A stretch of DNA of 64,000 nt from Candidatus Thermochlorobacteriaceae bacterium. Lineage in GTDB: Bacteria; Bacteroidota; Chlorobiia; Chlorobiales; Thermochlorobacteraceae. The notes under the pieces are model-generated. The model did not search any database. It was not told the DNA's origin and worked only from the letters and a program-made list of their open reading frames with translations. The DNA lies in assembly GCA_029263855.1 (NCBI GenBank), contig JAJUFC010000002.1, positions 186,001-250,000 of the forward strand, in the 5' to 3' direction. Positions 53,428-61,277 of this stretch are shown piece by piece (the stretch's first letter is position 1; every line of letters starts with the position of its first letter). Both the position numbers and the translations under genes were made by a program.

Positions 53428-55164
53428 ATGTCCGCTTTTCGCACCGCTATTTTTTTCATACTTCTCTTCACGCTCTTCCTTCTCGGACGATGTGCGATTG
53501 ATATTCCGCCGACTGGTGGTCCTGAAGACAAAATACCGCCTCGCGTCGTCGCCGTCTTCCCCGACTCCGGCGCGTTGCGCGTTCAGACGAATAAACTTCG
53601 CATGCGCTTCGACAAATACGTTGTTACCCAAACGCTCCGCAATGCACTCTTCTTCTCGCCCCGCATTGAAGACTACGAAGTTGAATCCGACGGTAAAGAA
53701 GCCGAAATCATTCTCTACGAACCGCTCAAACCTAATCGCACCTACGCCTGCACCATCACGAAAGCCCTGACCGATACGCGCGGCAATAGCCTTGCTCAAT
53801 CCTTCACTTTCGCTTTCTCCACTGGCACAACGATTGATTCAGGCATGATTTCAGGCACAGTTTATTCTGCCGAGAACCGCTTCATCAAAGGCGCGACCGT
53901 TTTCGCTTATTTCATTCCCGAAGGCGATACGCTCTTCGCCGATACGCTCAATCCGTCTCAAACGCAACCCGACTACATCGCGCAGACGGGCGAAGACGGT
54001 CGCTTTCAACTCTCGTTTCTCAAATCGGGCGCGTATCGACTATTTGCCACGATGGACAAAAATCAAAATTTGCTCTTCGATGCGGGCGAAGCCTTTGCCG
54101 TTCCGTTTGATTCCATCTTCACGGGCAGAACCAACGTGCGCCTGCGATTGACGGAGCGCGACACGACCCGCATCGAACTTCAATCCGCCAACGCTTATAC
54201 CTCAAATCGCATTGCGCTTCGCTTCGACCGCAATCCCGTCTCTGATTCACTCACCATTCAGAACTTTTTGGTTATTGACTCGACCAACCGAAATCCTTTA
54301 CGCCTCTACGACTTTTACACCAACCTCGAAGGCAATCGCGAACTCATTTATCTCGTCTGTGATTCGCTCATCAAAGAGCGCGTTTATGGCGTTCAAGTCT
54401 TCAATGTTCAAGATGCGTTTGGCAATCGCGCCGATACGCTGGTCGCTTCGCTCGTTGGCGTAAGCGAAATCGACACGGCGCGCGCGAAAATTCAACTTCC
54501 TTTCGCCGACAGCGCAAAAGGCGTTTTGGAACGCGAACAACCCTCGCCGCGCGGCAAGCGGTTGCCGATTGAATTTTCACTACCAATTCAGCGCGCTTCG
54601 CTCGCCAACGCGATTTATTTGCTCAAAGGCAACGACACGCTTGAACTCGATTTTCTCTTCCGTGATGGACGCCGCGTAGAACTTAAACCTCGCTCTGACT
54701 TTGAACTTGGCGCATGGTATCGGCTCGACATCAATCACCGCAACGTTTTGGACGCACGCGGACGCAAGACGCTCGACACGCTCATTCGGCTTAACTTTCA
54801 AATCGCGAGCAAAGACTTGTTCGGCGAACTCGAGGGCGAACTTCTCATCGATTCCGTGTTTCAATCCTCAAAACAATTTGCTTTACGGCTCGAGCTTATT
54901 GGCGAGAAAAAATTCTATCCGCAGGTTGTTCTCACCCCAACCCCGCAGCGCGTTGCGAAATTCAAATTCTCGAATTTGCCCGAAGGCAAGTATTTTCTCT
55001 TCTCGTTCATTCCAAGCGATTCGGTGGAAGTTTCACCGTTTCGCGCGTGGGACGGCGGAAGTCTTAAACCGTTTCGCCCGTCCGAGCCTTTTTTCATCAG
55101 CCTCGATAGCCTTCGCGTCCGCAAACGATGGACGACCGACGGCGTTCAACTTCGCTTTCAGTGA
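53428..55164 (+). CDS. Ig-like (Big_5/SbsA-type) domain envelope protein
   Basis: 578 residues. N-terminal hydrophobic signal (5-20) followed by C22 in LLGRCAIDIPPTGGPEDKIP; relatives in Bacteroidota are lipoproteins with the same C-(x)-PTGGP-x-D-x-x-PP start, but here Arg precedes the Cys, so lipidation is uncertain. The first 110 residues form a Big_5 domain (PRVVAVFPDSGALRVQTNKL); a carboxypeptidase-regulatory-like fold follows (ISGTVYSAENRFIKGATVFA, GRFQLSFLKSGAYRLFATMD). Probably a periplasmic or outer-membrane structural protein; exact role unknown. 17 bp after lexA. Confidence 0.75.
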   Translation: MSAFRTAIFFILLFTLFLLGRCAIDIPPTGGPEDKIPPRVVAVFPDSGALRVQTNKLRMRFDKYVVTQTLRNALFFSPRIEDYEVESDGKEAEIILYEPLKPNRTYACTITKALTDTRGNSLAQSFTFAFSTGTTIDSGMISGTVYSAENRFIKGATVFAYFIPEGDTLFADTLNPSQTQPDYIAQTGEDGRFQLSFLKSGAYRLFATMDKNQNLLFDAGEAFAVPFDSIFTGRTNVRLRLTERDTTRIELQSANAYTSNRIALRFDRNPVSDSLTIQNFLVIDSTNRNPLRLYDFYTNLEGNRELIYLVCDSLIKERVYGVQVFNVQDAFGNRADTLVASLVGVSEIDTARAKIQLPFADSAKGVLEREQPSPRGKRLPIEFSLPIQRASLANAIYLLKGNDTLELDFLFRDGRRVELKPRSDFELGAWYRLDINHRNVLDARGRKTLDTLIRLNFQIASKDLFGELEGELLIDSVFQSSKQFALRLELIGEKKFYPQVVLTPTPQRVAKFKFSNLPEGKYFLFSFIPSDSVEVSPFRAWDGGSLKPFRPSEPFFISLDSLRVRKRWTTDGVQLRFQ

Positions 55165-55165
55165 T

Positions 55166-56674
55166 ATGAATTTTCTCGTTGGCGTTTTGCTTTTTCTCTC
55201 GCTTTCCGACGAGCCGCGTTGGTCGTCACCCGCTTCGGCGCGATTGCTTGAAAGCGGTCTGGACGCGCTGTTCGATTATGACTTGCCTTTGGCAACGGCG
55301 AAGTTCGATTCGCTCATTCTGCTTGAACCTTCGCGCCCCGAAGGCTACGCGCTGAAAAGCACGTGCGCGTTTTGGAAATTTTTGCTCTCCGAAAAAGCAA
55401 CCGATTACGACGCGCTTGTTCAATACTCCGACCACGCGCACGCCCGCGTAGAAGCCTATCTCGATGCCCACAAGCACAACGCCCGTAGCAATGCCCTTGC
55501 GACCTACTTTCTCGCCGAACATCATCTTCAACTTGGAGCGGCAAACGCACGCCGACAAAACTTCGCAACCGCCGCCATTCACTTTCACAAAGCCAAAGGG
55601 CTTTACAAAGATGTCCTCAAATTTGATTCAACTTTCTACGACGCGGCAAAAGGCGTAGGCTTCATTGAGTTTTTCAGTTCGCTCATTCCCGATTCTTACA
55701 AGTGGCTCGCTTCGGTTTTCGGCTACGACGGCGCGCGCGACGAAGGCTTGCGCAAACTCGCCCTTGCTCGAGACAAAGGAATTTACTCTCGCCGCGAATG
55801 CGCGTTTTATCTCGCGATGCTGAACTACCTTTTCTTTCAACGCTACGACGAAGCCGAAGCGGAATTGCTTGCGCTTTCCGCGCGACATCCGAAAAGCGTT
55901 GCGCTCAATTACGCGCTGGGCTCGTTTTACTTCAAACGCAAAGACGTCGCCCGCTCGGAATCTTATCTCAAAAAAGCGATTGACGATGGCGGCGCGCAAA
56001 ACGAATTTTCCGCCTACGCGCTCTTCCGCCTCGCCGAACTGCAATTCCGCCTGAACCGATTCGCAGACGCGCGAGCGAGTTACGCGCGATATCTCGCCAT
56101 TCTCGACTTGGATTTGTATCGCGCCCAAACGCATTTCAAGATGGGACTTTGCGCCGAACTCTTGGGCAATCGTCAAGACGCGCTCGCGCATTACAAGCAA
56201 GCGATTTCAACGACCGACAACCCCGACGAACTTTACGCTCGACGCAAAGCGAAAGAATTGCTCTCGCGCCCGATGTCAGAAGCGGAGAAAACATTGCTTC
56301 TTGCGCGCAACCGCTTCGACGCGGGCAATTACGCCAACGCGCTTCCAAGTCTTGATTCTCTGCTCCAACAAGAAAACTCGCTGACGCTTGATGAGCGCGC
56401 CGAACTTTATTACCGCTTGGGGCGCGTTTATGACGAGACGGGAAGAAATGAGGAGGCGATTCGATTCTATCAAAAGTGCTACGGTGTTAAAGCGGAGCGC
56501 GAGCGATACTTCGCGCCGCAAAGCCGATTGCACTTGGGGCGTTTGTATGCGCGATTGGGTCAAAGAGAAAAAGCCAAAGACGAGCTCGAAAAAGCCACGC
56601 GCTACGTGAGTTTTGATTTTGAAAAGGAACTGCGCCGCGAAGTCAAACTCGAGCTCGCTAAACTCGAACCCTAA
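55166..56674 (+). CDS. Tetratricopeptide repeat protein
   Basis: 502 residues from the ATG at 55166, two bases after the previous stop; the open frame extends upstream through the other gene and is ignored. A short hydrophobic N-terminus (MNFLVGVLLFLSLS) may be a signal anchor. Several TPR-like helix pairs are visible, for example DEAEAELLALSARHPKSVAL and ALGSFYFKRKDVARSESYLK, and near the end AELYYRLGRVYDETGRNEEA and IRFYQKCYGV. TPR proteins serve as scaffolds; no specific partner can be named. Confidence 0.82.
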   Translation: MNFLVGVLLFLSLSDEPRWSSPASARLLESGLDALFDYDLPLATAKFDSLILLEPSRPEGYALKSTCAFWKFLLSEKATDYDALVQYSDHAHARVEAYLDAHKHNARSNALATYFLAEHHLQLGAANARRQNFATAAIHFHKAKGLYKDVLKFDSTFYDAAKGVGFIEFFSSLIPDSYKWLASVFGYDGARDEGLRKLALARDKGIYSRRECAFYLAMLNYLFFQRYDEAEAELLALSARHPKSVALNYALGSFYFKRKDVARSESYLKKAIDDGGAQNEFSAYALFRLAELQFRLNRFADARASYARYLAILDLDLYRAQTHFKMGLCAELLGNRQDALAHYKQAISTTDNPDELYARRKAKELLSRPMSEAEKTLLLARNRFDAGNYANALPSLDSLLQQENSLTLDERAELYYRLGRVYDETGRNEEAIRFYQKCYGVKAERERYFAPQSRLHLGRLYARLGQREKAKDELEKATRYVSFDFEKELRREVKLELAKLEP

Positions 56675-56693
56675 CTCAACTTATCAAAGCGAA

Positions 56694-56769
56694 TAATGAA
56701 TAATGAAGAATGAGTAACGAAGCGCGATAAATGCCCCGATACTCATTCCTCACTCCTCATTATTCATTA
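56694..56769. repeat. Imperfect inverted repeat between the TPR and T9SS genes
   Basis: TAATGAATAATGA...AGAATGAGTA (56694-56716) pairs with TACTCATTCCTCACTCCTCATTATTCATTA (56740-56769) with a 7-nt bulge. The right arm includes the stop codon of the minus-strand T9SS gene. It probably terminates both convergent transcripts. A related element lies at 61242-61277. Confidence 0.6.
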
Positions 56770-59577
56770 CTTGACCAGCATCATCTTCTTTGTCTCTACA
56801 AAACTTCCCGCTTGCAGTCTATAAAAATAAGTTCCGCTTGAAAGACTGCCCGCGTTGAACGGCGTTTCGTAAATGCCCGCGTCTCTTTTTTCATTCAACA
56901 AAGTCGCCACCGCTCTGCCGAGCACATCAAAGACTTGAAGTTTGACGACGCTCGCTTCGGGCAGTTCGTAGCGAATGACGGTAACGGGATTGAATGGGTT
57001 CGGATAGTTTTGACGCAACGCAAAGTTCGTCGGCACGCTTCCAACCGCTGTCGCATTGTGATTGCCGAAACGATTGACGATTGCCGTTCCGCCGCTCGCA
57101 TTGACGAGTTCAATCGCGTTGAGCGCGCTGGCTTGGTGCGACGATTGCGGCACGAAGCCCAAGACCTTGACGCGCAACTCCGTGCGCGTGCCGCGTGCTG
57201 AAGCGGGCAACGCCATGATGAAGTTGAACGACTTCGCCGTATCGGATGCGGAGAGCAAAACGGTTTGCGAGAGCGCGAGCGATTGATTCGTTTGGGCATT
57301 GAAGAGTTCAACGGCGAGTTGAGGCGTGGCGTTGCCCAAAAGCCCGCGCAGGTTGGCGGAACGGACATTGACGACGGCGGAAATTTGAGTCAGCGAATCG
57401 GCGATGGCAAACGAGCGGCTTTTGAGCGTTTGGAAAATGGAAGTCGGGGCGAGGAGCGACGCATCTTCAAGAAGCAGCGCGCCCAAGGGGTGAAAGGTTA
57501 AGCCTGCGCGCGAATTGCCGTTCAAGCCCACATCAGCGAGCGTGAGTTCAAGAAAGCCTGATTCGTCTTGCGTTGCCAAGCGGGCGGTCACGCGCTCGGC
57601 AAGTTGGAACGACGGCGCAACGGACGAAGCGGGCGAGCCGCCCAGCGTGGTCGCAATGGGCGAAATCGTGCCGCTACTGCCGCCTACGCTTCTCTCGGTT
57701 GGCGGACTTTGCTCGCCACCTGTGCTGATTTCACCAAACTGAATTTGATACGGAACGGCTGACCCCGTCGTGTAGCAATAGCGTTTTGAGCCTGACGCAA
57801 CGATGCTCGGCGCGCGCCCTGAAAATGTGGAAAACGCGGTGAACCCTTGACCATCGGGCTTTGAGATGGCAAATGAAGTGGAGCCGCTTTCGGCTAAAAT
57901 CGTCGCGCTGTTGTTTGCCCAGTTGATTGATGGCTTGGCGTGGTTGGAGTAGCCTAATTGAAGTTGAGTGAGCGGGGTTGTGGCGTTGGTGGCGGTCAGT
58001 CGCTCATAAAGAATCACCGAAAGATTGAGGTGATGGTTATGCGCCTGCCAAGCAATGTGCTTTTCGCCGCTCGCTGAAACGGCAATCGTCGGAAATTGAT
58101 AATTGACCGTAGGGTGAACGATGGGTAAAGCGAAATTGGGGGTGAAGGTTGAACCGTTAAATTCTGCATAACGGACACCATCTCCTCCAACAGGAAAAGA
58201 ACCTAACTGCCACACTACGGCGATGTTGTTGTTTGGTAAGGCTTCAATAGCGGGATTCGTTAAAACGGTTCCTCCTGAATTATGCAAAACGGTTTCTGTA
58301 AAAAAATATGATTGAAATCGTCCTCCTCTTGCGATTGTCAATTGAGAATTGTTGCCATTCTTTTTGTCAAAAGCAATAATCACTTCGGGGACGGCAATAT
58401 GATTCATTTCAATCTCTTGTTCAGGTAATCCTTCTGGCACTGGCAAAAAGCCACGTATCTTAACGGAAGGCTTTGTATCTGCAACCACTTCACTTGTAAC
58501 CGCAGATGACGGTTGCCAGTTGATGAAGATGCCTGAAGGATTAGAAGACCCTACGCCAAATTTTGTTCTCACCTTTGTAACTCCGCTCGTTGTTTCTAAA
58601 TATGAAATCACGACCCAACCATTTTTCACATCGAGTGCGGGATTCGTGCCAAATCCAATGAGTTGTTCCCTTTCCCAAGTAGCGCCATTGTTTGTTGAAG
58701 CGTGAGCGACGATAATTGGCACAGTTGCAGAGCCGTCATAAATTTCTGATTGATACACGCGAAATATGCGTCCACTGCTTTCATCAACAGCCATTCGCCG
58801 CTGACCGCCACCGCCCGTCGCATCTGTATTTGAAGAACGATTTTGTCTTTTGAAGAAGAAGTGCAAATCGCGACTTCGAATCGGGACAAACTGCGCATTG
58901 ACTTGAGGCGAAAAATCTGTTGGGAGGTCATTTTTTCCCCAACTCATGAAATTATAGGGTTGTCCACTAATCGTTAATGCCGTTTGAGGCGTGGGTTCGG
59001 CAGTTCCCATATCAAATGCGGTTGGATTTGCGAGCGGAAGCGCGCTTGAAGTTGCGCCTTGAAACTCGGCAAACGCTTTCCCTTGAAACCGACATAGTCG
59101 CTTGAGCCAAGCGATGTATTTGGAAGGAGGTGAATTTAAAAGCAAGTTGAATGTGTAGTCTCTTTGAGTGTTTGTGCCGGGCGCATCAACTTCATTGATA
59201 AAATCAGAGCGACGCCAAATGCTTGTCGGACCTGCTGCGCCGTTGGTGTTCCAGCGATATTCTTCGTTATCAGGATTTGGATAAGTGCCAATCGGGGCGC
59301 CAATCGCATTTTGCTGGTCGGCGGCGGTCAGGGTGTATTGTCCGGTTCCTAAGTTGAGGTTAGGGAGGTTGGCATTGATGCCTTTCGTATCAACATCTTG
59401 ATTGAATGTGCCTTTCTGAACTCTCATGTAGCCTCCCGTAACAGGCGGACCGCCCGTTACATTTCGCTCTCCAAAGCGATTCTCAATGAATGTCGTGGGC
59501 AGAAATTGAGCGTGCGAGAAATAAGGCGTTGCGCTGAAAAGCAACGCAAGCATGCTTGAATACAAAATCGTTTTCAT
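56767..59577 (-). CDS. Secreted T9SS cargo protein (936 aa)
   Basis: 936 residues. Signal peptide MKTILYSSMLALLFSATPYF with SHA-Q cleavage site. The last 75 residues are a type A T9SS sorting domain: FALRQNYPNPFNPVTVIRYE, VFDVLGRAVATLLNEKRDAG, SLSSGTYFYRLQAGSFVETK. The middle has Asp-box-like pieces (HASTNNGATWEREQLIGFGT), as in sialidase-type propellers, but no catalytic set could be identified. It is likely cleaved and attached to the cell surface or released. Relies on a T9SS encoded elsewhere. Confidence 0.85.
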   Translation of the reverse strand: MKTILYSSMLALLFSATPYFSHAQFLPTTFIENRFGERNVTGGPPVTGGYMRVQKGTFNQDVDTKGINANLPNLNLGTGQYTLTAADQQNAIGAPIGTYPNPDNEEYRWNTNGAAGPTSIWRRSDFINEVDAPGTNTQRDYTFNLLLNSPPSKYIAWLKRLCRFQGKAFAEFQGATSSALPLANPTAFDMGTAEPTPQTALTISGQPYNFMSWGKNDLPTDFSPQVNAQFVPIRSRDLHFFFKRQNRSSNTDATGGGGQRRMAVDESSGRIFRVYQSEIYDGSATVPIIVAHASTNNGATWEREQLIGFGTNPALDVKNGWVVISYLETTSGVTKVRTKFGVGSSNPSGIFINWQPSSAVTSEVVADTKPSVKIRGFLPVPEGLPEQEIEMNHIAVPEVIIAFDKKNGNNSQLTIARGGRFQSYFFTETVLHNSGGTVLTNPAIEALPNNNIAVVWQLGSFPVGGDGVRYAEFNGSTFTPNFALPIVHPTVNYQFPTIAVSASGEKHIAWQAHNHHLNLSVILYERLTATNATTPLTQLQLGYSNHAKPSINWANNSATILAESGSTSFAISKPDGQGFTAFSTFSGRAPSIVASGSKRYCYTTGSAVPYQIQFGEISTGGEQSPPTERSVGGSSGTISPIATTLGGSPASSVAPSFQLAERVTARLATQDESGFLELTLADVGLNGNSRAGLTFHPLGALLLEDASLLAPTSIFQTLKSRSFAIADSLTQISAVVNVRSANLRGLLGNATPQLAVELFNAQTNQSLALSQTVLLSASDTAKSFNFIMALPASARGTRTELRVKVLGFVPQSSHQASALNAIELVNASGGTAIVNRFGNHNATAVGSVPTNFALRQNYPNPFNPVTVIRYELPEASVVKLQVFDVLGRAVATLLNEKRDAGIYETPFNAGSLSSGTYFYRLQAGSFVETKKMMLVK

Positions 59578-59760
59578 AGTGGTGTGAGTTTAAATTGAAT
59601 TCTTATAACTATCTTTGCACACTTAAAAGCAAAAGCAGTAGCCCAAGCGCGGACAAAACGCTTTTTGGAGTGACCAAACTGTTGATGCTTTTTTTGGGAG
59701 ACCGCGCGCCAACGCGGTTTCCGCTTTATTTGCCGTTCATCGTCCAAGCCCTCCTTTCTC

Positions 59761-60849
59761 TTATTTCTTGCTGGTTGAATCAGGCAGCGTGCCCCGAACG
59801 ATTAACACCTTGCCATTAGGCAGGTGCACTGGAAATATAAAGTCACGCGGTAAAGTCAAAAGACCTTTGTACGATACATTTAGACCTTCATACACAGGCT
59901 TATAATCAAGTCCATTGCAATGAAATAAGCGAGTACGAGCGAATGTGGAACTATAGTCTAATCCTAACGTAAAGTAGTCTTTTTCATGTCTACCCAGCAT
60001 TCCAACGAATAAAACGGAATCGTTTGTCATGTCTTTCCAAATAACTAGGTTGTTGTTTGAAATTTTCAGCATATGATTTGCATTTCTAGAACCCTTGGAA
60101 AAGAAAACACGACCATTTAGAAGAGGATACATCCAACATTCTGTGCCAGAGTGTATTTCAATGAGGGAGCCATTCTTGTATTCATAAATTTTAGGTATGA
60201 TGTTCGTCGTGTCAAACAAGTATCCATAGACGAGGATCTTTGAGGAGAATATGTCTTTACCGATAAATGAAAGTTGGCTTTGAGTTTGACTATTAATAGT
60301 GTGGGCGATTTTCCATTCAACACCGTCAAATTTGAAAATAACGGCACGCGAGATTACTTGTGCAGTATTTTTGAAGGTTCCAACAGCAAAGATATTATTT
60401 GGAGCATCTCCCCAAATTCCTGAAATAATTATCCCATCAAATTCAGGGGGTTTCGGAAGAACAAATCTTTGGAAACTATGTCCATTGTAGTGAAGGGCGA
60501 AAAAGGAATCTCCAAGGAACCAAACGTTGTTTTCAGAGGTACCGAAAATACAATAAGGTGTAACCAAGTAGTTAGAAATATTAAAGCGATGCCAGTTAGT
60601 GCCATTAAAGTGCCATAATACTCTTGTGAATGAAACCCTTGCCCAAATGCTGTTCGGAGATTTACCCCAAAAAAAACCGATCTGCTCACCGCCTGTATCT
60701 AAGGTATCGTAGCGCCAAACATAGTCCCTTCTTCCAGGTTGCAAGTTGGCTTCGTCGTCAATGACAGGCTTGGTTTCGGTGGGCTTTTCTTTACAACTGT
60801 TTGTAAAGAGCAGTAAGAGCACAGCGGAAAAGAAAATTGAATACTTCAT
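59761..60849 (-). CDS. Lipoprotein with propeller-like repeats (362 aa)
   Basis: 362 residues. Lipobox: hydrophobic MKYSIFFSAVLLLLFTNSC with C19. The mature part repeats units such as IWGDAPNNIFAVGTF, SENNVWFLGDSFFALHYNG and FWGKSPNSIWARVSF, about 45-60 residues apart, the spacing and NNIWAVG-type motif seen in propeller-like surface lipoproteins of Bacteroidota. Its AT-rich codon use differs from the GC-rich T9SS gene upstream, suggesting separate ancestry. Function unknown. Confidence 0.75.
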   Translation of the reverse strand: MKYSIFFSAVLLLLFTNSCKEKPTETKPVIDDEANLQPGRRDYVWRYDTLDTGGEQIGFFWGKSPNSIWARVSFTRVLWHFNGTNWHRFNISNYLVTPYCIFGTSENNVWFLGDSFFALHYNGHSFQRFVLPKPPEFDGIIISGIWGDAPNNIFAVGTFKNTAQVISRAVIFKFDGVEWKIAHTINSQTQSQLSFIGKDIFSSKILVYGYLFDTTNIIPKIYEYKNGSLIEIHSGTECWMYPLLNGRVFFSKGSRNANHMLKISNNNLVIWKDMTNDSVLFVGMLGRHEKDYFTLGLDYSSTFARTRLFHCNGLDYKPVYEGLNVSYKGLLTLPRDFIFPVHLPNGKVLIVRGTLPDSTSKK

Positions 60850-60852
60850 CGC

Positions 60853-60996
60853 TCAGTGGTGTTTGATTAAAAAAGTTAGAAATGGAGTTTGATTTGTCGA
60901 AGGCTTAGGCATTGGCGTAAGCGGTTGCTCGTTGCAACTATGGGCAATGAGCAGGAGTGCGAAAGGTAGGCGCGTGATGGAAAAAGAATACTTCAT
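60853..60996 (-). pseudogene. Short lipoprotein ORF, possible decayed paralogue
   Basis: 47 residues from the ATG at 60996: MKYSFSITRLPFALLLIAHS, C21, then NEQPLTPMPKPSTNQTPF. Its first residues and nucleotides (ATGAAGTATTC) repeat the start of the downstream 362-residue lipoprotein, followed by a signal, Cys and an acidic/Pro linker. It ends 3 bp before that gene's start region. Most likely a truncated copy left after duplication or recombination, though a real small lipoprotein is possible. Confidence 0.45.
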
Positions 60997-61085
60997 ACTT
61001 CGTGCGTTTTGTTTCGGGTGCGTTTTCTCGTTGTGGGAGAACGGGTCTTTTGTTTTTGAAAATTGGCAAGGAACAATGTTCGTAA

Positions 61086-61116
61086 CAAAGTTACGGCGGG
61101 CGTTTAGGCGATGCAA
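61086..61116 (-). promoter_or_regulatory. Bacteroidota-type promoter of the lipoprotein genes
   Basis: Minus strand: TTG (61114-61116), 20-bp spacer, TAACTTTG (61086-61093), full match to the consensus. Start point near 61080, about 85 nt before the short lipoprotein ORF. Confidence 0.6.
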
Positions 61117-61241
61117 GGAAAAAATGTCATTTTACCCCCCCCCGAAAATTTTTAAGCGCTGATTTTATAAATGGTTACGAGAAAAATCGGCTATTTCGGC
61201 TGTCAAAAGAGCAAATTTTTGAAAATGGGCAGTGAATAATG

Positions 61242-61277
61242 AATAGTGAAGAGTTTAACTCTCAACTATCAACTATT
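61242..61277. repeat. Second imperfect inverted repeat at a T9SS gene end
   Basis: AATAGTGAAGAGTT and AACTCTCAACTATCAACTATT form an imperfect hairpin that covers the stop codon of the minus-strand T9SS gene. The left side (GTGAATAATGAATAGTGAAGAG) closely resembles the left arm of the element at 56694. Likely a terminator of the same repeat family. Confidence 0.5.

Noticed and set aside
54701-55165. Longer reading frame upstream of the TPR gene
   Set aside because: It overlaps the Ig-like gene in another frame; the ATG at 55166 directly follows that gene's stop.
59605-59620. TATCTTTG promoter-like element on the plus strand
   Set aside because: No TTG at the right distance and no plus-strand gene downstream.
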